A stretch of DNA of 64,000 bases from Caprella mutica (GCA_947561585.1 CANNZV010000509.1:186001-250000), one strand, 5' to 3'. Positions 1 through 11,370 are shown, counted from the first letter of the stretch. The notes: a model not told the origin generated them from the sequence alone. Made by a program: numbers and translations.

Positions 1-809
1 CCAAAACAATCTATCTGCAAAGTAAGTAACCGGAAAGAAGGTTATAGTGGGGCCATTGAAGATTAAGGGGGGTCATCACTTAATCTTTCTATATGGTACA
101 CCATAAATTATAATCTGAGTACACCAGTTCCTTTAAAGTCTCTACCTTCATCTCCCATACTCCCTTATAAAATCTACCATAACTATCTGATAAACTATGA
201 TAATGATCTCTTCCATTACCTTCCATATTCCCACCAATAATATCCCATAATACATCCATTAATCTATGGTGATATCTTTAATAGCCGTAGCAGAAAGGTA
301 GCCACCGTATTTTTTAGAGTCACTGCCTTTATCTACCCATACTGGCCACCATAATCTGCCATTAACGAGTAAATTCGCAATTACTTGGCAGGCAGGCCCA
401 CAGGCCAATGTATTCCTGTCAGTTGGTTTAGTGGGCAGTGAGGTAGGTAGGCAGGCTCGATAAATAGCTGTCAGCTCGGAATAGACTTCTATCTCACTGA
501 ATATTGCCAGAGATTGGCACACACTGAAAAAAGAAGCCTGTTCCAAAGAGGGGGAAATCATGCGATATGAAAAGGTTAATTGAGCGTGAGCCACATCTAC
601 GTGGCTTAGACTTATTTTGATAGAGAATATGAGGCAAGGGGCAGCTCTATCTTTTTACTCAACTGGAAGGTATACAAATATATTAAAATACATCATAAAA
701 TAAAATAAAAGGAGTAGCATGAAAATTCAGATCTAAATATTCGAAAATTATTATAAAATTATTATTTCTTAGATCTACAAAATTATTTATATCGTCTCTC
801 AGCTTCATT
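1..809. other. Unique AT-rich sequence, no gene seen
   Basis: No repeat or recognisable gene. A minus-strand open frame of 111 codons at 259-594 has no recognisable domain, no convincing start context and no flanking splice or polyadenylation pattern that I can argue for. It could be a chance frame or an old exon. Confidence 0.5.
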
Positions 810-2440
810 ATCTTCAGGCCCCATCATCTACAGTGTCTACAGGCCTCATCATCTACAGTGTCTTCAGGCCCCATCATCTACAGTGTCTACAGGCCTCATC
901 ATCTACAGTGTCTTCAGGCCTCATCATCTACAGTGTCTACAGGCCTCATCATCTACAGTGTCTGCAGGCCTCATCATCTACAGTGTCTACAGGCCTCATC
1001 ATCTACAGTGTCTACAGGCCTCATCATCTACAGTGTCTACAGGCCTCATCATCTACAGTGACTACAGGCCTCATCATCTACAGTGTCTACAGGCCTCATC
1101 ATCTACAGTGTCTACAGGCCTCATCATCTACAGTGTCTACAGGCCTCATCATCTACAGTGTCTACAGGCCTCATCATCTACAGTGTCTAGAGGCTTCATC
1201 ATCTACAGTGTCTATAGGCCTCATCATCTACAGTGTCTACAGGCCTCATCATCTACAGTGTCTACAGGCCTCATCATCTACAGTGTCTACAGGCCTCATC
1301 ATCTACAGTGTCTACAGGCCTCATCATCTACAGTGTCTACAGGCCTCATCATCTACAGTGTCTACAGGCCTCATCATCTACAGTGTCTACAGGTCTCATC
1401 ATCTACAGTGTCTACAGGCCTCATCATCTACAGTGTCTACAGGCCTCATCATCTACAGTGTCTACAGGCCTCATCATCTACAGTGTCTACAGGCCTCATC
1501 ATCTACAGTGTCTACAGGCCTCATCATCTACAGTGTCTACAGGCCTCATCATCTAGAGTGTCTACAGGCCTCATCATCTACAGTGTCTACAGGCCTCATC
1601 ATCTACAGTGTCTACAGGCCTCACCATCTACAGTGTCTACAGACCTCATCATCAACAGTGTCTACAGGTCTCATCATCAACAGTGTCTGCAGGCCTCATC
1701 ATCTACAGTGTCTACAGGCCTCATCATCTACAGTGTCTACAGGCCTCATCATCTACAGTGTCTACAGGCCTCATCATCAACAGTGTCTGCAGGCCTCATC
1801 ATCTACAGTATCTACAGATCTCATCATCAACAGTGTCTGCAGGTCTCATCATTTACAGTGTCTACAGGCCTCATCATCAACAGTGTCTACAGGCCTCATC
1901 ATCAACAGTGTCTACAGGCCTCATCATCTACAGTATCTACAGGCCTCATCATCAATAGTGTCTACAGGCCTCATCATCAACAGTGTCTACAGGCCTCATC
2001 ATCTACAGTATCTACAGGCCTCATCATCAACAGTGTCTGCAGGCCTCATCATCTACAGTGTCTATAGGCCTCATCATCTACAGTGTCTACAGGCCTCATC
2101 ATCAACAGTGTCTACAGGCCTCATCATCAACAGTGTCTACAGGCCTCATCATCAACGTGTCTACAGGCCTCATCATCAACAGTGTCTACAGGCCTCATCA
2201 AATACAGTGTCTACAGGCCTCATCATCAACAGTGTCTACAGGCCTCATCATCTACAGTGTCTACAGGCCTCATCATCAACAGTGTCTGCAGGCCTCATCA
2301 TCTACAGTGTCTACAGGCCTCATCATCAACAGTGTCTACAGGCCTCATCATCAACAGTGTCTACAGGCCTCATCATCAACAGTGTCTACAGGCCTCATCA
2401 TCTACAGTGTCTGCAGGCCTCATCATCTACATTGTATCTA
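810..2440 (+). repeat. 25-bp minisatellite array, locus 1
   Basis: About 65 head-to-tail copies of a 25-bp unit containing CTACAGGCCTCATCATC (a StuI site AGGCCT in nearly every unit). The 5' part is homogeneous. From about 1650 on, a variant with CATCAACAGTG in place of CATCTACAGTG becomes common. Because 25 is not a multiple of 3 and the unit lacks stops on the plus strand, all three plus frames stay open for hundreds of codons and give the same 25-residue peptide repeat in rotation. That is an arithmetic consequence of the unit, not evidence of a gene. The same unit forms the array at 28283-30204. Confidence 0.97.
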
Positions 2441-3305
2441 GGATACCCTCTACCAGCCGCATCATGTATACCTAATGCACTCCAGCCATCAGTGTTGATC
2501 GCTGGGCGCCTCACACATGATTGATGGCTCTAGTAGCCTTAAAATACTGATGAAACAGAAGCCTCTTTAGACCAAAGTCAAGCAAGAGGCTCACACTCTT
2601 GCAATATTAAAAATATTCTCTGCTGGCTGCGGCAGAAATACTTTTGATGCTAAAATAATATCCAGCTGACTCTCACCATCCACTTGTGCCTCGTCATCAA
2701 ACCTATATATTTTATATTACACATGTTATTTTGGGAAAGCATTCCACACGCAACTAAAGCTCCACACATATTTTCTCATAGAGTATTCAATTAGAAAAAC
2801 ATGTAGTTAATAATTAAGTACATTTTATCCTAAGCCTACTCAGATTCTTGAAAGTTTTCTTTCGTTCTTCCTGTCAGTGTTTGGAAGTCACGTAAGGGAT
2901 GTCAAGTTCGAACTCATTTCTAATGCTACTTCAGAGTTAGTTTTTCGTGTTCTTACTCACAGTTTCTTAACTTGAGAACTCTCAAGAAATCTGGTACTTT
3001 TTAGATTTAGTGATTCAGTGTAAATATTCAATTACTGGAGCTGATCAAGTTATACAGAGAAAAAATACTTGTGGTAATTTCTTAAAATAGGATATTATTT
3101 TTGAAGTAAAGTTTGAATACTCTTATCTGAAAATCAGGTCCAATTCGGATCATTTTCGCCCTATACAAAATAAAATCTCTATTTCATTCACCATGTGTAA
3201 TTAATTATGTTACAAAATACGAATAAATATATAAAAATCTTAAAGCACAATAATAAAATAACATGAAAATCTTTTAGGAGTACAAATTTGATGAGTGAGT
3301 TTTGA
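2441..3305. other. Unique AT-rich sequence, nothing seen
   Basis: Ordinary non-repetitive sequence between two arrays. I see no open frame of note, RNA gene or mobile-element end. Confidence 0.5.
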
Positions 3306-4275
3306 CGGATTTCTTTACTCTCTCCCCAATCTTCTCTTTACACTAACTCATAAAAACTGTGTTCTTTACTCTCTCCCCAATCTTCTCTTTACACTAACTC
3401 ATAAAAACTGTGTTCTTTAATCTCTCCCCAAGACCCTTTCTGTTACTCACTCATAAAGACTGAATTCTTTACTTTCTCCCCAAGCCCCTCTCTGTTACTC
3501 ACTCATAAGGACTGATTTCTTTACTTTCTCCCCAAGCCCCTCTCTGTTACTCACTCATAAAAACAGTGTTCTTTACTCTCTCCCCAAGACCCTTTCTGTT
3601 ACTCACTCATAAAGACTGAATTCTTTACTTTCTCCCCAAGCCCCTCTCTGTTACTCACTCATAAGGACTGATTTCTTTACTTTCTCCCCAAGCCCCTCTC
3701 TGTTACTCACTCATAAGGACTGATTTCTTTACTTTCTCCCCAAGCCCCTCTCTGTTACTCACTCATAAGGACTGATTTCTTTACTTTCTCCCCAAGCCCC
3801 TCTCTGTTACTCACTCATAAAAACAGTGTTCTTTACTCTCTCCCCAAGACCCTTTCTGTTACTCACTCATAAAGACTGAATTCTTTACTTTCTCCCCAAG
3901 CCCCTCTCTGTTACTCACTCATAAGGACTGATTTCTTTACTTTCTCCCCAAGCCCCTCTCTGTTACTCACTCATAAAAACAGTGTTCTTTACTCTCTCCC
4001 CAAGCCCCTCTCTGTTATTCACTTATAAAAACTGTGTTCTTTACTCTCTCCCCAAGCCCCTCTCTGTTATTCACTTATAAAAACTGTGTTCTTTACTCTC
4101 TCCCCAAGCCCCTCTCTGTTATTCAATTATAAAAACTGTGTTCTTTACTCTCTCCCCAAGCCCCTCTCTGTACTAACTCATGAAGACTGTGTTCTTTACT
4201 CTCTCCCCAAGCCCCTTTCTGAACTCACTCATAAGGACTGTGTTCTTTACTCTCTCCCCAAGACCTTCTCTTCTG
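3306..4275 (+). repeat. 52-bp minisatellite array
   Basis: About 18 units of 52 bp built around CTTTACTCTCTCCCCAAG followed by CCCTCTCTGTTACTCACTC. Sub-variants (AAGACCCTTTC, GGACTGATT, AAACAGTG) recur in the same order near 3550-3660 and 3810-3920, showing duplication of multi-unit blocks. The pyrimidine-rich strand is the plus strand. Short open frames over the array (4086-4349 plus, 4173-4379 minus) are repeat-derived. Confidence 0.95.
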
Positions 4276-4784
4276 TTATTAGATTGTATGGTCTTAACCT
4301 GATTGCAAAGGAAACACAACAGACTAACACAAACTCCCTGTATATTTGATTTGATTAGATATCTATTGATTGACAACATTTTGATTGGATGTCAATCAAA
4401 AGACTCCCGTTAATGCCTCTATGATTGACTGTGATTGTCTTGGAAGAGGCCATTAAATTAAATAGATCATAATAATTACGACTGAAGAGCCAATGGGTCC
4501 TTGAAGTCAGTCGATGAAATTTGAAGGAAAATCACAGGGAAATACGGATATAAATATTACCCCTGTCTAAACTTTATAGTTAAACCTATAATCATGCCAT
4601 AAATTACTTTCAGTAAAAAGAAAACGGGTTTTCTATGATGTTCTTCTAATATATAGGTAAAGAAAACATATTTTAAAAAAGTTTAAAAAAATCACAATTG
4701 AGTTTAAACTAATGTAAGCGTACATTTGTGTTCTAAAATATAAAAGAGTACAAAAAAATTGTTAATAATGACATTTTTTTTATT
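4276..4784. other. Unique AT-rich sequence, nothing seen
   Basis: Non-repetitive and AT-rich with A and T runs near 4670-4790. No gene or element end is evident before the family A fragment that follows. Confidence 0.45.
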
Positions 4785-4843
4785 TTTTTTTCTTATATGT
4801 CCGAAGATGTAGTACCGACCGATAATTAAGAACTTACTCTAGT
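4785..4843. mobile_element. Family A foldback element, right end only
   Basis: TTCTTATATGTCCGAAGATG, then a form of the inner TIR and a degenerate outer end (AGAACTTACTCTA), matches the right arm of the family A element. No matching left arm is visible in the preceding 300 bp, so this is a solo end or a decayed copy. Confidence 0.75.
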
Positions 4844-5237
4844 ATCCAAAAGATCAAAAGTTGCATAATTTTATTTCTACATCCGTAGAAAACATCCCAG
4901 TAAGAAAAAGGGTGACACTCAGTGATAATTATCTATGATCAGACCATAGGCATTAGGGACAGTTACCTAGAAACTTCTAAGATATTAGCCCATGCATCTA
5001 CTCAACATGATGAGGTACACCCTTCTACAGCCTAAGAAAAGCCTGGCACACGGTATAGACACTGGTACACGGGACACACTGTTCTGGGGAACACTGACCC
5101 TTAAATCTATTATAAGTATAAGGGAACAAGGGGGTAGGTACCTGGGTAGGTAAATATAGCTCACTATCCAGGTACTCCCCTACATGTTACCTCTCCTATG
5201 GCTATGTAGAAGAAGACACGGTCCTTCTAATTAAGGG
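4844..5237. other. Unique sequence with a 48-codon open frame
   Basis: Slightly richer in G and C than its surroundings. An ATG-initiated frame runs from 5007 to 5153 on the plus strand (starting MMRYTLLQPKKSLAHG), with no recognisable domain. It is short enough to arise by chance. Confidence 0.3.
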
Positions 5238-5437
5238 TTATTACTATAGGGTTGTGACAATATGCTTTGAAATCATAAATCTTGAGAATATCATAGACGA
5301 AACGAAGTGAAATGGTATCGAATACAATATACCGCTGGTTCAGAACGATTCAATACTCTTTACTTCAATCCGTCTATAATATTTTCAGGATCTATGATTT
5401 TAAACGCGTATTGTCACAACCCCTATAGTTATTACTA
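5238..5437. mobile_element. Family D TIR element with a 9-bp target duplication
   Basis: A 182-bp element (5247-5428) begins TAGGGTTGTGACAATATGC and ends with its inverse GCGTATTGTCACAACCCCTA. The inner arms also match (CATAGACGAA against CGTCTATAATATT). It is flanked on both sides by TTATTACTA (5238-5246 and 5429-5437), which looks like a 9-bp target-site duplication, the size made by Mutator-type transposases. A third TTATTACTA at 5578-5586 weakens the case slightly. A right-end fragment of the same family lies at 20905-20966. Confidence 0.7.
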
Positions 5438-5460
5438 TGGACAGACCATTAGAATGTTGA

Positions 5461-5577
5461 TAGGGTAAGTTACAAATTATCGCACAGTTTCACATCTTCG
5501 ATCATATAGGAAAATAATGAGTTTAAATTAAATAGTTTTTACCTGATCGAAAATGTGGAATTGTTCGATAACTCGGG
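5461..5577. mobile_element. Family A element, short copy
   Basis: The left end TAGGGTAAGTTACAAATTAT and an inverted right arm (GATCGAAAATGTGGAATTG) enclose about 115 bp without the central palindrome. The outermost right end is replaced by GGGTTATTACTA. Confidence 0.8.
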
Positions 5578-5620
5578 TTATTACTATGTATAAGAGAGGG
5601 AAAATTATTAGAATGTTGAT

Positions 5621-5740
5621 TGGGTAAACTTGAATTATCGGTCAGTTCCACATCTTCGATCATGTAAGTAAAATATATGTACTGGTAAAATTAACAGGTA
5701 ACATTTTTTCTACATGATCTGAAATGGAGAAGATAATTTA
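5621..5740. mobile_element. Family A element, decayed right arm
   Basis: Left arm TGGGTAAACTTGAATTATCG followed by GTCAGTTCCACATCTTCGAT is clear. The right arm survives only as ACATGATCTGAAATGGAGA. The sequence just upstream (TTATTACTATG...GAATGTTGAT) duplicates that preceding the 5461 copy, so the two neighbouring copies may have arisen by a local duplication. Confidence 0.65.
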
Positions 5741-6353
5741 ATTAATTAATTTAGTTTTTAGAATAGAATACCGATAAAATAGCACTAATGTACTATTTTT
5801 AGATTAATTTTTATATAAATTATAATAATTAAGTACCAATGAGGAAAACCAAAAATATCTCTATATGTATATAGTTTCTACTGAAACGTCGTACTATTCG
5901 GACAGTCATATATGATCGCAGTACTCGGACAGTGGGGGGTGGTGACATAATTCAATGTAGGTCGGACATTCAAATTGGATTTCTTGAAAAAAAATGTGTT
6001 TTTCTTTTCTTGAAAAAAAAAAATTGAAAAAAATTGTTCTTCTAAAGATTAGATTGGTTCATGAGTTAGCGCCCACTTACAGAATACTGTGAGTGTCTGG
6101 ACGACGGACCCTTTTGTTTATGTTAAAATATGCGGCGTTGCTTTTAAAATTGGCCATTACCATTGAAAGGTTGTTTGTTTGGATATTTATCTAGGCACAT
6201 GAGAGTGACAGCAAATTCCTAGCCAAACAAATGGAGTTATCATTTAGATATTCAGACTGTCATTGACGGAAGAGCAGGCAATGATAACAAATATTACGCT
6301 ATTCATGTCGCTCGGAATGAAAAAATAAAATAGATTTTAATCGAGTGAGTATA
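5741..6353. other. Unique AT-rich sequence, nothing seen
   Basis: AT-rich spacer with A/T tracts at about 5985-6035. No gene or element is recognised. Confidence 0.45.
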
Positions 6354-6501
6354 CAGGGATGTTACCTGTTATCGGACAGTTTCATCTTTTCGGACACATA
6401 AAAAAAAGAATATCAATTAAAATAAATAATAATTATTATATCGATTTTTATTATTTGACCGAAGATGTGAAACCGACCGATAATTCGTACCTTGCCCTAT
6501 C
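6354..6501. mobile_element. Family A element
   Basis: Degenerate left arm (GTTACCTGTTATCGGACAG) and a clearer right arm (GACCGAAGATGTGAAACCG, then CGTACCTTGCCCTA). It ends directly against the next copy at 6500. Confidence 0.75.
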
Positions 6502-6664
6502 GGATAAGTTCACATTTTAGACCATGTATCAAAGAAATGTATAATAATTATAACCTAACTCGTAATTTCAACAGGAATACCAAAAGTTAAATAATAATTA
6601 ATGTGCAGGTTTTCCTTATATGTCCGAAAATGTGGAACCGGTCGATAACTCGTAACTAACCCCA
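6500..6664. mobile_element. Family A element, abutting the preceding copy
   Basis: The left arm (GATAAGTTCACATTTTAGACC) has lost its outer bases where it meets the 6354 copy. The right arm is well kept (TATGTCCGAAAATGTGGAAC, then CGTAACTAACCCC). Confidence 0.7.
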
Positions 6665-6938
6665 TTGGGAATATCGAATGCAAAATATCAAAGGGATTTT
6701 TGTTAGTTGAAGAACCAGGAATACATCGTTCCATTTCAATTGGAAATGAAAGAAAGGTGAAAAGAGCAAAAGGTTAAAGAAACGTGTGAAGGGAGGTGAA
6801 AAGGTTACAATTAAAGAAAGAACAGTTTTATTACCTTGAATTTTTGGTAATTTTTTAAAATTTTCTGTAAAATTTTTAATTTTGTAATTTTTTAAAAGTC
6901 TAAAGTTTTGAAGAAATTATGTCTTCAAAACTTTTTTT
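6665..6938. other. Unique spacer with a small foldback
   Basis: AT-rich. AAAGTTTTGAAG and CTTCAAAACTTT at about 6903-6932 form a short inverted repeat immediately before a family B fragment. Confidence 0.4.
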
Positions 6939-7042
6939 TTATGGCAGACTAAAGAAAAATTTGTTCACTATAGAGGCTATTTTCTTACTCAGGACACTAC
7001 ATTCACTATACAGGATTTCATTATTCAGGTGTTCTACTGTAT
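6939..7042. mobile_element. Family B (pogo-like) right half
   Basis: GGCAGACTAAAGAAAAATTT, then GTTCACTATAGAGGC, CTTACTCAGGACACTACATT and CACTATACAGGATTTCATTA, ending CTACTGTA. This is the right half of family B seen complete at 58094 and 59764. Read from the other strand the end is of the CAGTA...CTCTATAATG type, which resembles Tc1/mariner-pogo (Tigger) termini with a TA flank. Confidence 0.7.
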
Positions 7043-7079
7043 TACCATATTTAATCTGTTTTTTTTTTCAATAAATGTA

Positions 7080-7249
7080 TTAGGGTAAGTTCCGAATTAT
7101 CGGTCAGAACTCCATCTTCGGTCATATAAGAAAAAAACAATCTAAAAATTGTTATTATTACACAGTGCTATCTAATAACAATTTTTATATTGTTTTTTCT
7201 CATATGTCCGAAGATGTAGTACTGACCGATAATTCATAACTTACCCTAG
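7080..7249. mobile_element. Family A element with copy-specific arms
   Basis: Both ends are intact (TAGGGTAAGTTCCGAATTAT ... AATTCATAACTTACCCTA) with TA flanks. Both arms share private variants: ACAATCTAAAAATTGTTATT on the left pairs with AATAACAATTTTTATATTGT on the right. The loop contains CAGTGCTATCTAATAA, which recurs in the copy at 54188, so the two belong to one subfamily. Confidence 0.9.
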
Positions 7250-7262
7250 TATTCAAACAGTG

Positions 7263-7475
7263 TTAAATAGAGAGGTACCAGCCAGAGCTAGTGACCCAGT
7301 GCATGCATTTGGTCGATATTCTAATCCGTGTCACACTCACAACTCTGACCTTCATACCAACCAATAAATCAGCGTACAAATCATACCTAATCACCCCATC
7401 TAACTCGCCCTGACGATGCATCGACCATCCAAAGCTTCGGTGGCAGTACGGCCGGGGGGTTACGGCGGGGCCCAT
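7263..7475 (-). other. Candidate open frame of 70 codons
   Basis: This island is markedly richer in G and C than its flanks and holds a minus-strand ATG frame starting MGPAVTPRPYCHRSFGWS. A GTATGA donor-like motif lies inside it. No domain is recognised. It could be part of an exon or a chance frame in GC-richer sequence. Confidence 0.15.
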
Positions 7476-7716
7476 AAAATACGGCAGTAACAGTTATGGG
7501 CCTTAAAATTGGAGGGAATTTTGCTGGGATTGCGTTACTGAGAATGTTCTCTTTGCTTATTCACGTGGGCGCTAATGTTACTATTTGGATGTAATGTTCC
7601 TACATTGGTATTAATTGTTAATAGTATTGCGTATATTTGTGATATCTTAATTAATGAATATTTGTGTATATAATTTTAATTGAACGATATTGCAAGCGAA
7701 AGAAATAAAAAAATGA

Positions 7717-7790
7717 TGGCTAATTTTCGAGTTATCGGACGGATCCACATTTTCGATCACGTAAGGAAAAATAATTAATTATTAGTATTC
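7717..7790. mobile_element. Family A left-end fragment
   Basis: GAGTTATCGGACGGATCCAC and TTTTCGATCACGTAAGGAAA match the left arm. No right arm follows. Confidence 0.6.
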
Positions 7791-7807
7791 ATATTCTATT
7801 TAAATTG

Positions 7808-8270
7808 TGTAATGAAATATTATGTAGTGTCCTAAGTAAAGAACTACCCTGTATAGTGGTCTAATTTCTTCAGTCTGCCATAAAAGGACCCACCAGTTTT
7901 CTAAAAAATGATGGCCCTTTTAAGGTAGACTAAAGAAAATTTGTTCACTATTCTGAGTACTTTCTTACTCAGGAGTCAGGACACACTTAGAAATTTTTTC
8001 GAGTCATCCTGACTCATCGCTTGAGTCAAGGCTTGGAAAATTCCAATATTGGGGCCTTTTTTCTTGATTGACTCTACCTGAGTCAATCTGACTATGAATT
8101 GGGAGTCAATATGACTCTTGTTTTTGAGTAAAATGTTAGGATGAGTCAAATTGACTCACATTGTTAAGCTGGTTTTGGAACAAACTGAAAACCCAAATTT
8201 TGAGTCAATTTGACTCGTAATTTTTTACTATTCACTATACAAGATTTCATTATAGAGGACTTCTACTGCA
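7808..8270. mobile_element. Family B element interrupted by a TGACTC-rich insert
   Basis: Left half AATGAAATATTATGTAGTG to CTTCAGTCTGCC and right half GGTAGACTAAAGAAAATTTG to CTTACTCAGGA form a family B foldback. The right half is split: its distal end (TTCACTATACAAGATTTCAT, CTTCTACTGCA) reappears only at 8230-8270, after about 240 bp of unrelated sequence described separately. Confidence 0.7.
7985..8222. repeat. Cluster of GAGTCA/TGACTC dyads inside a family B copy
   Basis: The hexamer GAGTCA or its complement TGACTC occurs about a dozen times, often as facing pairs such as GAGTCAATTTGACTC, GAGTCAAATTGACTC and GAGTCAATATGACTC. It is not a regular tandem repeat. The segment separates two parts of the family B right arm, so it looks inserted. 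Confidence 0.7.
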
Positions 8271-8580
8271 TTCAATATAAAATTAATAATTTATTGTCAT
8301 GATGAGGTCAAGCACCAGTGTTTATTTCAGGAGGCATCATTTACCTCGTATAATCTCATTAATTTATTTGCAATAGAATGCGCAGTAAATAGATGAAAGT
8401 TGCACAAGTTATCCCCTATAAAACATCAAAGGGAAAAAATACAATGGTTTTTGAATGCAATGGTAATTAGTTGGAAGAGATTTTGATATCGCCATGGTGA
8501 TACAATGAAAATATTATTGGTGTTTAGATTTGGATATTCATTCCATGGTAGCAATTTTAAATAAAATTTAAAAAAATATT
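8271..8580. other. Unique AT-rich sequence, nothing seen
   Basis: Non-repetitive spacer without recognisable features. Confidence 0.4.
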
Positions 8581-8729
8581 TAAGGTAAGGTACGAATTAT
8601 CGGGCAGTTCCACATCTTCGGTCATACAAGAAAAATCGATATAAAAATTAGTATCTAATTATTGTTATATCAGTTTTTCTTAAATGAACGAAGATGTGGA
8701 ACTGACCTATAATTCGTAACTTACCCTAC
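8581..8729. mobile_element. Family A element, complete
   Basis: TAAGGTAAGGTACGAATTAT ... AATTCGTAACTTACCCTA, with long paired arms (CACATCTTCGGTCAT against ATGAACGAAGATGTGG) and a short AT-rich loop without the central palindrome. Confidence 0.85.
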
Positions 8730-9384
8730 ACAAAATTCTTTTTAAATTGAATATTGTCTTAGACAAATATATCAATTATTTTGATTCTAATTAGTACATC
8801 GTCAGTCAATTTTTGTACCTTTTGTATATAGTATTATTGGTTTAAATTTTAATTATACGTAGCTATATAGTAATTAAAAATGGGAGACACGTGGGAAAGA
8901 ATTCTATTAGTAAACTTACAGGTTGATTAATTGAATTGTGTAATTATTCAAGAAAAAAATTGTTTAAGACTGATAATAATTTTAAAATACATAAATTTTA
9001 TTCATATAATAACATTTTTGAAAGAATAAAATTGATAAAAACCATGACACATTATTCATTTTATCTAAAAATTTTATTATTCTTGTTTTAAATGGAAAAA
9101 TGTTGTCTTTTTAAACAACAGCAAATCCATTTACACCTAAAAAAAGACACATGCGTGCAAAATCAGCAACAACAATCATGAGGTGTGTGAGAGCATGTTG
9201 TTGCCCATCCGTAAGGTTATTCTGGGGCATTACTATCGTCAAGAGGGCAGTGTATCGTCAAGAGGGCAGTGTATCGTCAGTGACGACATGGTAGTTGTAG
9301 AGGGACTAACAATAGAGATTGAAGAGAGTATAAACTACCAAATGGCACCTGCAAGGTCTCATAACACGCATTATCACACAGAAA
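8730..9384. other. AT-rich spacer then a short unique island
   Basis: 8730-9170 is AT-rich with nothing recognised. 9183-9384 is of more balanced composition and open in one plus frame (GTG at 9183, first ATG at 9195, continuing MLLPIRKVILGHYYRQ) that runs into the next array. A 19-bp direct duplication (CGTCAAGAGGGCAGTGTAT) lies at about 9237-9275. No domain is recognised. Confidence 0.3.
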
Positions 9385-10440
9385 ACAAGGATTTAGTCCT
9401 GGGAATATATCCCAGGCAACAAGGATTTAGTCCTGGGAATATATCCCAGGCAACAAGGATTTAGTCCTGGGAATATATCCCAGGCAACAAGGATTTAGTC
9501 CTGGGAATATATCCCAGGCAACAAGGATTTAGTCCTGGGAATATATCCCAGGCAACAAGGATTTAGTCCTGGGAATATATCCCACGCAACAAGGATTTAG
9601 TCCTGGGAATATATCCCACGCAACAAGGATTTAGTCCTGGGAATATATCCCACGCAAGGATTTAGTCCTGGGAATATATCCCAGGCAACAAGGATTTAGT
9701 CCTGGGAATATATCCCAGGCAACAAGGATTTAGTCCTGGGAATATATCCCACGCAAGGATTTAGTCCTGGGAATATATCCCAGGCAACAAGGATTTAGTC
9801 CTGGGAATATATCCCAGGCAACAAGGATTTAGTCCTGGGAATATATCCCACGCAAGGATTTAGTCCTGGGAATATATCCCAGGCAACAAGGATTTAGTCC
9901 TGGGAATATATCCCAGGCAACAAGGATTTAGTCCTGGGAATATATCCCAGGCAACAAGGATTTAGTCCTGGGAATATATCCCAGGCAACAAGGATTTAGT
10001 CCTGGGAATATATCCCACGCAAGGATTTAGTCCTGGGAATATATCCCAGGCAACAAGGATTTAGTCCTAGGAATATATCCCACGCAACAAGAATTCAGTC
10101 CTGGGAATATATCCCATGCAAGGATTTAGTCCTGGGATAGTAAGGAAATATCCCAGGCAAGAAGGATTTAGTCCTGAGGTATTAAGGAAATGTCCCAGGT
10201 ATAAAGAAGGAATTATATAGTCATGGGATAGTAAGAAGATATCCCAGTCAACAAGGATTTAGCCCTGGGATATTTAAAGTATATCCTAGGTGGGAAGGAT
10301 TCATTCCATAGATAATAAGGAGATATCCCAGGCAAGAAGGATTTATTATTGTTATATTCCCTTAATATCCAAGGCATAAATCCTCTTTTCCTGGAGTATT
10401 CCCTTATTATCCCAGGAATAAATCCTTCTTGCCTGGGAAC
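9385..10440. repeat. 34/31-bp palindrome-bearing minisatellite
   Basis: About 25 copies of a 34-bp unit built on AAGGATTTAGTCCTGGGAAT and ATATCCCAGGCAAC. A 31-bp form lacks three bases after CCCACGCA. Each unit holds the near-palindrome CCTGGGAATATATCCCAGG. Copies degenerate after 10080. At about 10345 the orientation flips: the last part reads AAATCCTCTTTTCCTGGAG and AATAAATCCTTCTTGCCTGG, the inverse of the unit. A related unit occurs at 31680-31900. Confidence 0.93.
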
Positions 10441-10986
10441 ATCCTTTGCTTTATTTAAATACTGTCAGAGAAATGCATTCAGACGATAAATAACAATATA
10501 ACAGTCTCTATAATGTAAATAAATCTGACTAAGACATGGTAATGTGAAGGATGGAAAACTTCTCACAGAAAGAGTTGTTCAACATTATAAATTTAAAAAT
10601 TAAATTATCTCAAAAGAGGAAAAGTACCTGTTGTTCATCCACTGAGAATAAATTAATGTAACATAATATTTTATACTTTTAAAATTTTTTTATTAAAGGT
10701 CCCCTGTTAGAAGAAGCAAACATTTTTTAAATAATTGTAACATAATTTTTTCTACTTTCAATAATCAAAACGATAATTTTTTTATCAATATTATTGTGAC
10801 CCGTAGCTACAAATTATAAGTTTATAGTCTCCCTCTATGACTTCGGAGAGACTGTTCTGCTATTATACAATAGATTATTTGTTATTATATACATACATAC
10901 ATAGTGAAATATAATTACGAGAGTAATCATCCGCATAGAAACCAATTTTACTCTCATGTGCATGAAGAGAAGCAAGCAACTCTTAC
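10441..10986. other. Unique AT-rich sequence
   Basis: Contains a short ACAT microsatellite (TACATACATACATA, about 10889-10902). Nothing else is recognised. Confidence 0.45.
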
Positions 10987-11263
10987 TGCGTGTGTTACGA
11001 ATTATCGGTCAGTTCCACATCTTCGGTCATTTAAGAAATAACATGTGATTTAACATTTTAACTCGCTATTTTAATTTAGTATCCATGATACCTGTAGACA
11101 TCATGGATACGAATAATTAAAATAACTAATATTTTTATTGGTATCCATGATACCTGTATTATCATGGACACCATTAAAATAACCAGTTGAAATATTAAAT
11201 TCAATAGTTTTTCTCATATGACCGAAAATGTGGTACTGGTCGATAATTCGTAACTCACCCTTA
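10987..11263. mobile_element. Family A element, long form with two palindromes
   Basis: Left arm GTTACGAATTATCGGTCAGT and right arm CGATAATTCGTAACTCACCC enclose two GTATCCATGATACCTG-type foldbacks (11080-11116 and 11144-11176). The internal palindrome has therefore been duplicated in this copy. The 72-codon minus frame over this region is not credible as a gene. Confidence 0.88.
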
Positions 11264-11370
11264 GGTGAAAACAGTAGATGTCTAATGGTACTGTACCTCC
11301 CCCCTAACCCCCCTGACAATTTGGTATCGAGGTCAAGGGGTCACGAAGACTCACCTTCTTCTGTACAGGT

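Noticed and set aside
810..2440. CRISPR array
   Set aside because: All large arrays are head-to-tail tandem repeats with no unique spacers, and the setting is eukaryotic.
833..2524. 563- and 394-codon plus-strand frames, and similar frames at 28344-30346, with a 25-residue repeat
   Set aside because: They follow from a 25-bp unit lacking stops on one strand; all three frames are open with the same peptide in rotation, and there is no unique N- or C-terminal domain.
5007..5153. 48-codon ATG frame (MMRYTLLQPKKSLAHG...)
   Set aside because: Short, no domain, no splice or polyadenylation context; compatible with chance.
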